Shown here piece by piece: positions 18,824 through 27,986 of a stretch of DNA of 64,000 bases. Origin of the DNA: Loktanella sp. IMCC34160 (GTDB lineage Bacteria > Pseudomonadota > Alphaproteobacteria > Rhodobacterales > Rhodobacteraceae); NCBI RefSeq assembly GCF_004145845.1, contig NZ_SELP01000001.1:824612-888611 (forward strand), read 5' to 3'. Numbering within the stretch: the first letter of the stretch is position 1; every line of letters begins with the position of its first letter. Position numbers and translations under genes: made by a program. The notes under the pieces are model-generated. The model did no database searches. It was not told the origin of the DNA and saw nothing but the letters and a program-made list of their open reading frames with translations.

Positions 18824-19893
18824 CCGAACATGCCCTCAGCCGTTGGGCCACATGGTCCGAAACCCTGTCCCAGCCGGGGATCTGGCGGGACTGGGCGAAA
18901 AGCTGCGATTTCGCCGGGCACCGGGACTGGGTCGCGGCACAGGGCGTGGACGAGGTCTGGTTCTGCGGCGCCGGGACCAGTGCCTTCATCGGCGACATCA
19001 TCGTGGCCGGACTGGAGGGCCAGCGCGGCGGGCCACGCCTGCGGTCGGTTCCGACGACGGATCTGGTGGCCCGGCCACAAGCCTATCTGCGCGACCGCCG
19101 CCCCTTGGTGGTCAGCTTTGGCCGGTCCGGCAATTCGTCGGAAAGCCTTGGGACGCTGGACGCGCTGGATGCGCTGGCCCCCAACGCGCCCCGGCTGAAC
19201 ATCACCTGCAACGGCGACAGCGCGCTGGCCAGGCGCGGCGGCGCTGAAACCCGTGTGATCATCTTGCCCGAGGCGACCCACGACAGCGGGTTCGCCATGA
19301 CCAGCAGCTTTTCGACCATGCTGCTGACCGCGCTTGCGATCTTCGGGGATGGCGCGGGGGCGGGCGGCCTGACCCGCGCCGCTGACAGGTTTGACGCGAT
19401 CCTACCTGCGGTTCAGGCGGCTGTCGGCCCCGCGCCGGGCCGCGCGGTCTTTCTGGGGACCGGCCCTCTGGCCTTTGCCGCGCGCGAGGCCGCGTTGAAG
19501 GTGATGGAACTGTCCGCCGGCGGTATTCCTTGCCTGTGGGACAGCATCCTTGGCTTCCGGCATGGACCGAAATCTTTTGTCACCGACGACACCCGTCTGG
19601 TCGCCTTCATCGGGGCGGATACCCCGGGCGCGGCCTATGAGGCCGATCTGGTGGCCGAGTTGCGGGCGCAGTTCCCGCGCGCGACCGTGACGACCATCGG
19701 GCCGGGGGGCGATATCGACCTTCCGATGACCGATGGCCCGGTCTGGGCCGCGCCACTGGCGGTATTGTTCGCGCAGGTCGCGGGCGTCGTCTGGGCCGAT
19801 GCGATGGGGATGAATGTGGACGACCCATTCGCGGGGCAGGGCACGCTGACCCGCGTCGTGTCCGGTGTCACCCTTTACCCGGTGCAACCATGA
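18820..19893 (+). CDS. SIS-domain protein, AgaS-like amino-sugar-phosphate deaminase/isomerase
   Basis: A second, distinct SIS protein of 357 aa. Its VWFCGAGTSAFIGD, VVSFGRSGNSSES and DSGFAMTSSFSTMLLT segments resemble AgaS, the galactosamine-6-phosphate deaminase/isomerase of N-acetylgalactosamine pathways. It overlaps the upstream SIS gene and the downstream kinase gene by 4 nt each, so all are coupled. Two different SIS deaminases in one operon suggest that the pathway handles both GlcN and GalN phosphates, or that one has a regulatory or different isomerase role (inference). Confidence 0.72.
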   Translation: MTEHALSRWATWSETLSQPGIWRDWAKSCDFAGHRDWVAAQGVDEVWFCGAGTSAFIGDIIVAGLEGQRGGPRLRSVPTTDLVARPQAYLRDRRPLVVSFGRSGNSSESLGTLDALDALAPNAPRLNITCNGDSALARRGGAETRVIILPEATHDSGFAMTSSFSTMLLTALAIFGDGAGAGGLTRAADRFDAILPAVQAAVGPAPGRAVFLGTGPLAFAAREAALKVMELSAGGIPCLWDSILGFRHGPKSFVTDDTRLVAFIGADTPGAAYEADLVAELRAQFPRATVTTIGPGGDIDLPMTDGPVWAAPLAVLFAQVAGVVWADAMGMNVDDPFAGQGTLTRVVSGVTLYPVQP

Positions 19894-20813
19894 TCGCGGC
19901 AGCGGGGATCGACCTTGGCGGCACCAAGTCCGAGGTGCAGCTGTTCGACGCCGACTGGCGCCTGCTGGACAAACGCCGGGATGCAACGCCGGACACCTAC
20001 GACGCGCTTGTCGCGATGCTGGCCGATCAGGTCCGCTGGGTGGTGGACCGCGCAGGCGGGTCGATCCCGGTGGGGGTTGGGGCGGCCGGGCTTGTCGATC
20101 CGGACGGGAATGCCTTTACCGCCAACCTGCCTGCCAAGGGACGCCCCTTGCCTGCCGATATTGCGGCGGCGGCGGACCATCCGATCACCTATGTCAACGA
20201 TTGCCGGGCGCTGGCCCTGTCCGAGGCCGCCTTTGGCGCCGGGCGTGGCCATTCCACGGTCATGTCCCTGATCCTTGGCACCGGGGTCGGCGGCGGAATT
20301 GCCTTTGACGGCCAACTGCGCCCCGGCCCGGTGGGAACCGGGGGGGAGTTCGGGCATACACCCGCGTCGGCCGCCGTGGTGTCGGCCCACGCCCTTCCGA
20401 TCCATACCTGCGGCTGCGGGCGGATGGGCTGTGTTGAAACCTATATCGCCGGACCGGGGCTGACCCGCATGGCCCGCGATCTGACCGGGCGCGACTGGAC
20501 GCCCGAGACCCTTGCCGCCGCCCGCGCCAGCGATGCGGGGGCCGCGCGGGTCTGGGACGTGTGGCTGGCGATGACGGGCGATCTTTTGTTGTCCCTTGTC
20601 CAGACGGTCGACCCGGACGTGATCGTGCTGGGCGGCGGGCTAAGCCGGGTGCCGAATGTCACCGATGATCTGGACAGGGCATTGCGCCAAAGCCAGATCG
20701 CGGGCTTTGGTGCCCCGCCGATCGTGCTGGCAGAGGGCGGCGATGCAAGCGGGGCGCGGGGCGCGGCGCTGGCGGCGATGAATGCAAGTCGGGAAGGACC
20801 ACGGGATGACTGA
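19890..20813 (+). CDS. ROK-family sugar kinase, probable N-acetylglucosamine kinase
   Basis: The 307-aa protein has the ROK ATP-binding motif IDLGGTKSE at the N-terminus and LGTGVGGGI in the middle. The ROK zinc-binding signature THTCGCGRMGCVE places the conserved His and Cys residues as expected. It phosphorylates an imported amino sugar at position 6, giving the substrate for the NagA deacetylase encoded next. Because the importer is an ABC system and not a PTS, a cytoplasmic kinase is required. It overlaps the AgaS-like gene by 4 nt and nagA by 8 nt. Confidence 0.85.
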   Translation: MIAAAGIDLGGTKSEVQLFDADWRLLDKRRDATPDTYDALVAMLADQVRWVVDRAGGSIPVGVGAAGLVDPDGNAFTANLPAKGRPLPADIAAAADHPITYVNDCRALALSEAAFGAGRGHSTVMSLILGTGVGGGIAFDGQLRPGPVGTGGEFGHTPASAAVVSAHALPIHTCGCGRMGCVETYIAGPGLTRMARDLTGRDWTPETLAAARASDAGAARVWDVWLAMTGDLLLSLVQTVDPDVIVLGGGLSRVPNVTDDLDRALRQSQIAGFGAPPIVLAEGGDASGARGAALAAMNASREGPRDD

Positions 20814-21918
20814 ACGCTGGATCCTGCCCGACCTTCTGTTCGATGGCGACAGCCTGCGCCGCGACATGGCCCTGCGGATCGCAGACGGCCATGTGGCCGA
20901 GCTGACCCGCGCGGGCGGGGCCGGGAACCGGGTGGAACGCGTCCAGGGGATCGTCGCGCCGGGTTACGTGGATTTGCAGGTCAACGGGGGCGGCGGCGTC
21001 CTTCTGAATGCAACGCCGACGGTCGAGGCGATGGACCAGATCGCAGCCGCCCATCGGGGGCTTGGGACCGTGGGCATTCTTCCGACCGTGATCACCGACC
21101 GGGCCGAGGTTCTGGCGCAGGCGGTCGATGCCGCCATCGCTGCTTCCGGTCGCGAAGGTATTCTGGGCCTGCATATCGAAGGGCCGCATATCTCTGTGGC
21201 GCGGCGCGGCACCCATGCGCTTGCCCATGTGCGCCCGTTCGAAGGGGCGACACTGGCCCATGTCCGGCGGCTTCGGGCTGCCGGGGTTCCGGTGATGATC
21301 ACCGTCGCGCCCGAGGCGGCGACACCTGAGCAGATCGCTGAACTGGCGGAGGCGGGCGCAGTTGTGTCCCTTGGCCATTCCGATGCGGACGCAGAGACCA
21401 CCCGCGCGGCGCTGGACGCCGGGGCAGGGTGCTTTACCCATTTGTTCAACGCGATGTCGCCGATGCTGAACCGCGCGCCCGGCATGGTCGGGGCCGCCAT
21501 CAACTCGGACACCTACGCCGGGCTGATCGTCGATGGCATCCATGTGGCGGACGAGATGATCGGGCTGGCGATCCGGGCGCGGCCTGTTGCCGACCGTATG
21601 TTCCTAGTCTCGGACGCAATGCCCACTGTTGGCGGGCCGGACTGTTTCGACCTTTACGGCCAGTCGCTGCACCTTGAGGATGGGCGGCTGGTCAACGCCG
21701 AGGGCAGCCTTGCCGGGGCGCATCTGACCCAGGCCGAAGGGGTGGCGCGGCTGGTCAATGTTCTGGGTCTGAACCGGCTGGAGGCCCTGCGTATGGCGAT
21801 CACCGTCCCGGCGCGGCTGATGGGGCTTGAGACCCTCGCAAAGGTCGAGGGCAGGGCCGTCAAAGACCTGTTGATCCTTGATGATGACATGGGTTTCCGG
21901 GGCTGGCTTGGGGCCTAG
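20806..21918 (+). CDS. nagA: N-acetylglucosamine-6-phosphate deacetylase
   Basis: NagA removes acetate from GlcNAc-6-P to give GlcN-6-P for the deaminase. The 370-aa protein has the barrel motifs GYVDLQVNGGGG, HIEGPHIS (metal Glu at about 125), LGHSDA (His 191), THLFNAMSPM (His 212) and VSDAMPTVGG (catalytic Asp 270). The first strand carries D-x-Q in place of H-x-H, as in the E. coli-type one-metal enzymes. The ATG at 20806 lies inside the end of the kinase gene and is preferred over 20782, which adds eight unconserved residues. Confidence 0.94.
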   Translation: MTERWILPDLLFDGDSLRRDMALRIADGHVAELTRAGGAGNRVERVQGIVAPGYVDLQVNGGGGVLLNATPTVEAMDQIAAAHRGLGTVGILPTVITDRAEVLAQAVDAAIAASGREGILGLHIEGPHISVARRGTHALAHVRPFEGATLAHVRRLRAAGVPVMITVAPEAATPEQIAELAEAGAVVSLGHSDADAETTRAALDAGAGCFTHLFNAMSPMLNRAPGMVGAAINSDTYAGLIVDGIHVADEMIGLAIRARPVADRMFLVSDAMPTVGGPDCFDLYGQSLHLEDGRLVNAEGSLAGAHLTQAEGVARLVNVLGLNRLEALRMAITVPARLMGLETLAKVEGRAVKDLLILDDDMGFRGWLGA

Positions 21919-21920
21919 GC

Positions 21921-22607
21921 ATGGCGTGTCCGCTTGAGATTTGCGTCGATGCGCCAGACGATCTTGCCGCCGCCATCGCGGGCGGGGCGGACCGGATCGA
22001 GCTGTGCAGCGCGCTGGCGCTGGGCGGGCTGACCCCGACACCGGGGCTGATCCGCGCGGCCCAATCCTGTCCTGTGCCGGTCTATGCCATGATCCGGCCC
22101 CGTGGCGGCGACTTCCGGTTTTCGCTGGCCGAGGCGCAGCAGATGGAGGCAGAGATCGCGGCGGTTCGCGCGGCGGGTCTTGCCGGGGTCGTGCTGGGCG
22201 CGGCGGATGCGGCGGGCGGTCTTGATTTGCCCCTTTTGCGGCGGCTGATGCAGGTGGCGGCGGGGCTTGGGACGACCCTGCACCGGGTTGTCGATACATT
22301 GCCCGACCCGGTCGCGGCTGTGGGTCCGGCAATGGACCTTGGGTTCGAACGTATCCTGACCTCTGGCGGCGCGGACAAGGCGCCGGCTGGGGTGGTCACG
22401 CTGTCACGGATGATCGACCGGGCCGGGTCGGGGGTCGAGGTGATGGCGGGCAGCGGCGTGGCTGCCGAAAACGTGCCCGCACTTGCCGCAGCCGGGGTGC
22501 GGTCGTTTCACGCCTCCTGTTCTGTCACCGACCCTGACACGGGAACCCGGCGGATCGACGTGGCGGCGCTGCGGGCGCTGCGGGATGCAGTCAACCGGGT
22601 CACCTGA
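21921..22607 (+). CDS. cutC: CutC-family protein
   Basis: The 228-aa TIM-barrel protein matches CutC, with LEICVDAPDDL at the N-terminus, GGADRIELCSALALGGLTP, and the ILTSGGADKAP and VMAGSGV strands. CutC was named for copper tolerance in E. coli, but its biochemical function is disputed. Here it is the last gene of an amino-sugar operon, starting 2 nt after nagA, and is followed by a terminator. This placement suggests a sugar-phosphate or acetyl-sugar role rather than copper handling (inference). Confidence 0.85.
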   Translation: MACPLEICVDAPDDLAAAIAGGADRIELCSALALGGLTPTPGLIRAAQSCPVPVYAMIRPRGGDFRFSLAEAQQMEAEIAAVRAAGLAGVVLGAADAAGGLDLPLLRRLMQVAAGLGTTLHRVVDTLPDPVAAVGPAMDLGFERILTSGGADKAPAGVVTLSRMIDRAGSGVEVMAGSGVAAENVPALAAAGVRSFHASCSVTDPDTGTRRIDVAALRALRDAVNRVT

Positions 22608-22611
22608 ACGA

Positions 22612-22637
22612 AAAACGGGCCCCGAAGGGCCCGTTTT
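22612..22637. terminator. bidirectional terminator between cutC and pyc
   Basis: AAAACGGGCCC, loop CGAA and GGGCCCGTTTT form an 11-bp stem with A- and T-runs on its two sides. It lies 4 nt after cutC on the plus strand and 18 nt after pyc on the minus strand, so it can end both converging transcripts. Confidence 0.9.
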
Positions 22638-22655
22638 CGTGACTGTCTTTGGGCG

Positions 22656-25600
22656 CTACTCAAGCTCAACCAGCAGGTCCTTGGCGTCGATCTGGCCACC
22701 GGCCTGAACATGCACCGCCTTGATCACGGCGTCCCGTTCGGCGTGGATGCCGGTTTCCATCTTCATCGCCTCGATGGTCAGCAGAAGATCGCCCGCCTTG
22801 ACCGATTTGCCCACTTGTGCGGCAACGGTCGCCACAACCCCCGGCATCGGCGCGCCGATGTGGTTGGGGTTTCCGGCCTCGGCCTTGGGGCGCTGGACGG
22901 TCTTGGCGGCGGCGATCCGGTTCATCACCCGGATGGCGCGCGGCTGGCCATTCAGTTCGAAGAAAACTTTCACCTCGCCGTTTTCATCCATGTCACCCAC
23001 GGCCTGAAGGCGGATCTCAAGGATCTTGCCGGGGTCGATCTCGGCGCTGATCTCTTCGCCCTGTTCCATCCCGTAAAAGAAGGTGCGGGTGGGCAGGGTG
23101 CGGACCGGGCCGTAGATCCGGTGGCGACCCATGTAGTCCAGGAAGACCTTGGGATACATGAGATAGCCGTTCAGGTCTTCGTCATCGACGGGCTTGCCAT
23201 CCAGTTGCTTGGACAGATCGGCGCGGGTGGCTTCCAGATCGACAGGGGGCAGGTGCTTGCCTGCCCTGTCGGTCAGGGGCTTTTCGCCTTTCAGAACCTT
23301 CTTTTGCAGCGCCTCGGGCCAGCCGCCCGGCGGTTGGCCAAGGTTACCACGCAGCATGTCGACGACCGAATCCGGGAAGGCCACATCGGTGTTTGGATCT
23401 TCCACCTGCGCCCGGGTCAGCCCCTGGCTGACCATCATCAGGGCCATGTCGCCCACAACCTTGGACGAGGGCGTGACCTTCACGATATCGCCGAACATCT
23501 GGTTCACGTCGGCATAGGTCTGGGCGACTTCGTGCCAGCGCTCCTCAAGCCCCATGGACCGGGCCTGCGCCTTGAGGTTGGTGAACTGCCCACCGGGCAT
23601 TTCGTGCAGGTAGACCTCGGACGCGGGGGCCTGAAGCCCGGATTCAAAGGCTGTGTATTGGCCGCGCACCGCTTCCCAATAGTTGGAAATCTCGCGGATG
23701 GCGGCGATGTCCAGCCCGGTGTCCCGGTCTGTCCCGCGCATGACCTCGACCACCGATCCAAGGGTCGGCTGCGAAGTGTTACCGGAGAACGCATCCATCG
23801 CCGCATCGACCACGTCAACGCCCGCGTCCGACGCCGCAAGGATCGTTGCGATCTGCGCGCCTGCGGTGTCATGGGTGTGGAAGTGCAGCGGCAGGCCGAC
23901 CTCCTCTTTCAGGGCAGTGAACAGGGCCTTGGCGGCAGTGGGTTTCATCAGCCCGGCCATGTCCTTGATCCCCAGAACATGGGCGCCTGCGGCCTCCAGT
24001 TCCTTCGCCATGCCGATGTAGTATTTCAGGTCATACTTGGACCGGGCCGGGTCAAGCATGTCGCCGGTATAGCAGATCGTGCCCTCGCACAGCTTGCCCG
24101 AGGCGACGACCGCATCCATCGCGACGCGCATGTTTTCGACCCAGTTCAGGCTGTCGAAGACGCGGAACACATCCACGCCCGACACCGCCGCCTGACGCAC
24201 GAATTCCTGCACCACGTTGTCGGGGTAGTTGGTATAGCCAACACCGTTCGACGCCCGCAGAAGCATCTGGGTCATGATGTTGGGCATATTGGCGCGGATG
24301 TCGCGCAACCGCTGCCACGGGCATTCCTGCAAGAAGCGGTAGGCCACGTCAAAGGTCGCCCCACCCCAGCATTCAACCGAGAACAGGCCGGACATTTTCG
24401 CCGCATAGGCCGGGGCGGCGTTGATCATGTCGATCGACCGCATCCGCGTCGCCAAAAGCGACTGGTGCCCGTCGCGCATGGTGGTGTCGGTGATCAGCAG
24501 CTGTTTCTGCTCTTTCATCCAGGCCACCACGGCCTCGGGTCCCTTGCTGTCCAGCAGGGTCCGGGTGCCTGCGGGGGCATCCGCCGCCGCGCCACGCTTG
24601 ACCGGCGGGCGGGCCGGTTTCGCCTCGGCCGCGGGCTTCGGACGTCCGACGGTTTCGGGGTGCCCGTTCACGGTGATGTCCGCGATATAGGTGAGGATCT
24701 TGGTCGCCCGGTCCCGCCGCTTCTTGAAGTTGAACAGGTCCGGCGTCGTGTCGATGAACTTGGTCGTGTATTGGTTCGACAGGAAGGTCGGGTGCTTCAG
24801 CAGGTTCTCGACAAAGGCGATGTTGGTGCTGACCCCGCGGATACGGAATTCGCGCAGCGCCCGGTCCATCCGCGCGATGGCCATTTCCGGTGTCGGCGCA
24901 TGGGCGGTGACCTTGGTCAGAAGGCTGTCGTAATAGCGGGTAATGACCGCGCCGGAATAGGCGGTGCCGCCGTCAAGCCGGATGCCCGGCCCGGTGGCCG
25001 ACCGATACATCTGGATGCGGCCATAGTCGGGGATGAAGTTGTTGGTCGGGTCTTCGGTCGTCACGCGGGTCTGAAGCGCGTGGCCATTCAGGGCCACATC
25101 ATACTGGCTGGCCACACCGGTCGCCTCGGTCAGGGATTTCCCTTCGGCGATCAGGATCTGGGCGCGCACGATGTCGATGCCGGTCACTTCTTCGGTGACG
25201 GTGTGTTCCACCTGCACGCGGGGGTTCACTTCGATGAAGTAGAATTCGCCCGTGTCCATATCCATCAGGAATTCGACCGTGCCGGCGCATTCATAGTTCA
25301 CATGCTGGCAGATCTGCTTGCCGAGGTTGCACAGGTTTTCGCGCTGCGCGGCGGACAGGTAGGGGGCAGGGGCGCGTTCCACGACCTTCTGGTTGCGGCG
25401 CTGGACCGAGCAATCCCGTTCCCACAGGTGATAGATGTTGCCATGCTTGTCGCCAAGGATCTGCACCTCGACGTGGCGGGCGCGCAGGATCATCTTTTCC
25501 AGATAGCCCTCGCCGTTGCCAAAGGCGGCCTCAGCCTCGCGGCGGCCTTCCAGAACCTTGGTTTCCAGCTCCGCTTCGTTTTCGATGGGACGCATGCCAC

Positions 25601-26105
25601 GGCCACCGCCGCCCCAGGACGCCTTGAGCATCAGTGGGTAGCCGATCTCGGCGGCTTCCTTGCGGATCGCGTCCATGTCGTCGCCCAGCACTTCGGTCGC
25701 CGGGATGACGGGGACGCCAGCGGCAATCGCGACCTTGCGGGCCGAAGCCTTGTCGCCCAATTCGCGCATGGTCTTGGCCTTGGGGCCGATAAAGGTGATC
25801 CCGGCGGCTTCGCAGGCGTCCACGAAATCCGGGTTCTCTGACAGAAGGCCATAGCCGGGGTGGATCGCGTCCGCGCCGGACATCTTGGCGACGCGAATGA
25901 TTTCGTCGATCGACAGATAGGCAGCAACCGGGCCAAGCCCCTCGCCGATCCGATAGGCTTCATCCGCCTTGAAACGGTGGAGGCCCAGCTTGTCCTCCTC
26001 GGCGAAGACCGCGACGGTCTTCTTTCCCATTTCGTTGGCGGCACGCATGATGCGAATGGCGATCTCGCCACGGTTCGCGATGAGGATTTTCTTGAAATCG
26101 GGCAT
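22656..26105 (-). CDS. pyc: pyruvate carboxylase
   Basis: The 1149-aa single-chain enzyme carboxylates pyruvate to oxaloacetate for anaplerosis. Domains in order: biotin carboxylase with ATP-grasp ([14 protein letters not shown] at the start, SWGGGGRGMR in the ATP loop), carboxyltransferase (TTMRDGHQSLLATR, VECWGGATFDVA) and a C-terminal biotinyl domain with EAMKMETG, where the lysine carries biotin. The ATG at 26105 follows a good GGGAGAGG ribosome site; 18 more upstream residues are open but unlike the family. Convergent with the amino-sugar operon. Confidence 0.97.
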   Translation of the reverse strand: MPDFKKILIANRGEIAIRIMRAANEMGKKTVAVFAEEDKLGLHRFKADEAYRIGEGLGPVAAYLSIDEIIRVAKMSGADAIHPGYGLLSENPDFVDACEAAGITFIGPKAKTMRELGDKASARKVAIAAGVPVIPATEVLGDDMDAIRKEAAEIGYPLMLKASWGGGGRGMRPIENEAELETKVLEGRREAEAAFGNGEGYLEKMILRARHVEVQILGDKHGNIYHLWERDCSVQRRNQKVVERAPAPYLSAAQRENLCNLGKQICQHVNYECAGTVEFLMDMDTGEFYFIEVNPRVQVEHTVTEEVTGIDIVRAQILIAEGKSLTEATGVASQYDVALNGHALQTRVTTEDPTNNFIPDYGRIQMYRSATGPGIRLDGGTAYSGAVITRYYDSLLTKVTAHAPTPEMAIARMDRALREFRIRGVSTNIAFVENLLKHPTFLSNQYTTKFIDTTPDLFNFKKRRDRATKILTYIADITVNGHPETVGRPKPAAEAKPARPPVKRGAAADAPAGTRTLLDSKGPEAVVAWMKEQKQLLITDTTMRDGHQSLLATRMRSIDMINAAPAYAAKMSGLFSVECWGGATFDVAYRFLQECPWQRLRDIRANMPNIMTQMLLRASNGVGYTNYPDNVVQEFVRQAAVSGVDVFRVFDSLNWVENMRVAMDAVVASGKLCEGTICYTGDMLDPARSKYDLKYYIGMAKELEAAGAHVLGIKDMAGLMKPTAAKALFTALKEEVGLPLHFHTHDTAGAQIATILAASDAGVDVVDAAMDAFSGNTSQPTLGSVVEVMRGTDRDTGLDIAAIREISNYWEAVRGQYTAFESGLQAPASEVYLHEMPGGQFTNLKAQARSMGLEERWHEVAQTYADVNQMFGDIVKVTPSSKVVGDMALMMVSQGLTRAQVEDPNTDVAFPDSVVDMLRGNLGQPPGGWPEALQKKVLKGEKPLTDRAGKHLPPVDLEATRADLSKQLDGKPVDDEDLNGYLMYPKVFLDYMGRHRIYGPVRTLPTRTFFYGMEQGEEISAEIDPGKILEIRLQAVGDMDENGEVKVFFELNGQPRAIRVMNRIAAAKTVQRPKAEAGNPNHIGAPMPGVVATVAAQVGKSVKAGDLLLTIEAMKMETGIHAERDAVIKAVHVQAGGQIDAKDLLVELE

Positions 26106-26164
26106 GGGGCCTCTCCCGGTTTTGCAATTGCAGCAAGTGTTAGGGGCAAAATCGGGCAAGGTAA

Positions 26165-26193
26165 ACCGCTAGAACGGTCAATTGTTACCGCTA
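26165..26193. promoter_or_regulatory. two ACCGCTA direct repeats upstream of pyc
   Basis: ACCGCTA occurs at 26165-26171 and 26187-26193, spaced 22 nt apart (two DNA turns), in the leader of pyc. The spacing would place two copies on the same helix face, as in a regulator site. No candidate regulator is adjacent, so the function is a guess. Confidence 0.3.
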
Positions 26194-26269
26194 ACACGAC
26201 CAGTTATCGCGAACATGCAACATATGGCGCATTTTCTTTGAAATCAGAGGGATCAGAGCCGCATTTGAT

Positions 26270-26310
26270 CAAAAAAGGATTCGACCCAAGGGAAGGGTAC
26301 CCCTTGGGTC
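26270..26310 (-). terminator. terminator of the MFS transporter gene
   Basis: On the minus strand, the 10-bp arms GACCCAAGGG and CCCTTGGGTC with an 8-nt loop are followed by a run of six T. The hairpin lies 29 nt after the transporter stop codon. Confidence 0.8.
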
Positions 26311-26338
26311 GCGCCTTAGTTTGCAACTGCAGAAAACC

Positions 26339-27841
26339 TTACTCTCCGCGCGGCACCATCCGGTTGGTTAACGGGATTTCCTGTAGCCGGACCGCGAAAA
26401 ACAGGCCGCACACCGCCAAGCCGGCGGCGATCCAATAGACCGGATGCAGGGCGTTGACGACGGCACCCGCGACCGCCTCGCGCGCCTCGGGGGGAAGGCT
26501 GGCAAGGGCGCGGGGGCCCATCTCCAGTCCGCCGCCCATGACCTCGGTGCCCAGTTCGGCAGCCATGCGCGCCGCGAAAATCGCACCGAACAGCGCCACC
26601 GCCAATGATCCGCCGATCTGCCGGAACATGACCCCGGCGGCCGTCGCCGTGCCCAGTTGATCGCGCGGCACCGCGTTCTGGACCGAAGTTGTCACGACCG
26701 GGAAAATGAACCCCATGCCAAAACCGACGGTGCCAAGGAACAGGCAGAAGACCCAGATCGGGGTATCGACCTGCAATTGCGACAGCATCAGCAAGCCAAC
26801 TGTCAGCGCCGACAGCCCGATGATGGTCAGGTAGCGATAGCGCCCGTTCCGCCCCATCGCCCGGCCCGCAAAGGTGGAGGACAGGACGATCCCCACGGTC
26901 AGCGGGATCAACAGCAGCCCGGACATGGTGGGGGACGTGCCCTGTGCGATTTGCAGGTAGACCGGCATGAAGGTCACCGCCCCGAACATGGCCGCGCCCG
27001 CGACGAAACCGATCACCGAGGTGATGGTAAAGACGTTCATCTTGAACAGCGACAGCGGCAGGATCGGCTCTGCCGCGCGGCGTTCGGCCATGATGAAAAA
27101 CACCAGCGCAAGGCCCGACAGCGCACCCAGACCGATGATTTCGACCGACCCCCAGGGCAGGGTATTGCCGCCCAAGGAGGTCAACAGCGTCAGGCTGGCC
27201 AGCCCGATCGACAGGGTCGCGGCGCCGGCCCAGTCGATCTTGTGACTGATCCGGCGGCCAGTGGGCTTGAACCCTGACGCAAAACCGACGACTGCGATGA
27301 CCCCAAGGGGGATGTTGATGAAGAAGATCCAATGCCAGCTGAACGCGTCCACGAACCAGCCGCCCAGCAGTGGCCCGATCACCGAAGAGACAGAGAAGAC
27401 CGCGGCAAAGACCCCTTGCACCTTGCCCCGCTCGCGCGGGGGGATCACATCGCCAATCACCGAGAGGGCCAGCACGAACAGCCCGCCGCCGCCCAGCCCC
27501 TGCAAGGCGCGCGACAGAATCAGGAAGGTCATGTCGGTGGCGACGCCACACAGAACCGACCCCAGCAGGAACAGCCCGACCGACACGAAAACCGTGTTCC
27601 GCCGTCCGTAAAGATCACCCAACTTGCCATACAGTGGGGCCACGACCGTAGAGGCAAGGATATAGGCGGTGACCACCCAGCTTAGGTGCTCCAGCCCGCC
27701 AAGGTCTGCAACGATGGTCGGCAGGGCGGTCGAGACGATGGTTTGGTCAAGCGCCGCCAGCAGCAGCAAAAGCGCGATGGAGCCAATGATCAACCGGGTC
27801 TTGCCCGCATCGGGCATCGGGTTTGCGTCGGAATGGGTCAT
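26339..27841 (-). CDS. MFS multidrug efflux transporter, DHA2 (EmrB/QacA) family
   Basis: The 500-aa protein has about 14 hydrophobic segments, the DHA2 layout. Motif A is visible as [13 protein letters not shown], the membrane segment [13 protein letters not shown] matches motif D1, and [19 protein letters not shown] is typical of motif C. It would export toxic compounds with proton exchange across the inner membrane. The ATG at 27841 is chosen because the family homology starts there; the longer frame overlaps the divergent uvrD gene. No EmrA-like adaptor or TetR/MarR gene is adjacent, but an inverted repeat sits just before the start. Confidence 0.88.
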   Translation of the reverse strand: MTHSDANPMPDAGKTRLIIGSIALLLLLAALDQTIVSTALPTIVADLGGLEHLSWVVTAYILASTVVAPLYGKLGDLYGRRNTVFVSVGLFLLGSVLCGVATDMTFLILSRALQGLGGGGLFVLALSVIGDVIPPRERGKVQGVFAAVFSVSSVIGPLLGGWFVDAFSWHWIFFINIPLGVIAVVGFASGFKPTGRRISHKIDWAGAATLSIGLASLTLLTSLGGNTLPWGSVEIIGLGALSGLALVFFIMAERRAAEPILPLSLFKMNVFTITSVIGFVAGAAMFGAVTFMPVYLQIAQGTSPTMSGLLLIPLTVGIVLSSTFAGRAMGRNGRYRYLTIIGLSALTVGLLMLSQLQVDTPIWVFCLFLGTVGFGMGFIFPVVTTSVQNAVPRDQLGTATAAGVMFRQIGGSLAVALFGAIFAARMAAELGTEVMGGGLEMGPRALASLPPEAREAVAGAVVNALHPVYWIAAGLAVCGLFFAVRLQEIPLTNRMVPRGE

Positions 27842-27859
27842 GAGGTCAGTCCTTGAAAT

Positions 27860-27877
27860 CTGAACCAACCGGTTCAG
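27860..27877. promoter_or_regulatory. inverted repeat before the MFS transporter gene, candidate operator
   Basis: CTGAACC-AACC-GGTTCAG is a perfect 7-bp inverted repeat starting 19 nt upstream of the transporter ATG. The position suits a repressor such as TetR or MarR, but no such gene is nearby. Confidence 0.4.
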
Positions 27878-27986
27878 CCTTTGCCTGACTATGTGGCGCA
27901 ACCGGGGAAAGTCAATTGCTGCGGATGTGTGAACATAGGGCGAACACTTCTTTAACTTGGGCAACGAGTCATCTATCCTGCCGCGC

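Noticed and set aside
22710..25841. A 1043-codon open frame antisense to pyc
   Set aside because: It mirrors the pyc reading frame in GC-rich DNA. The translation is rich in His, Gly and Arg with no domain, and pyc itself is conserved over its full length.
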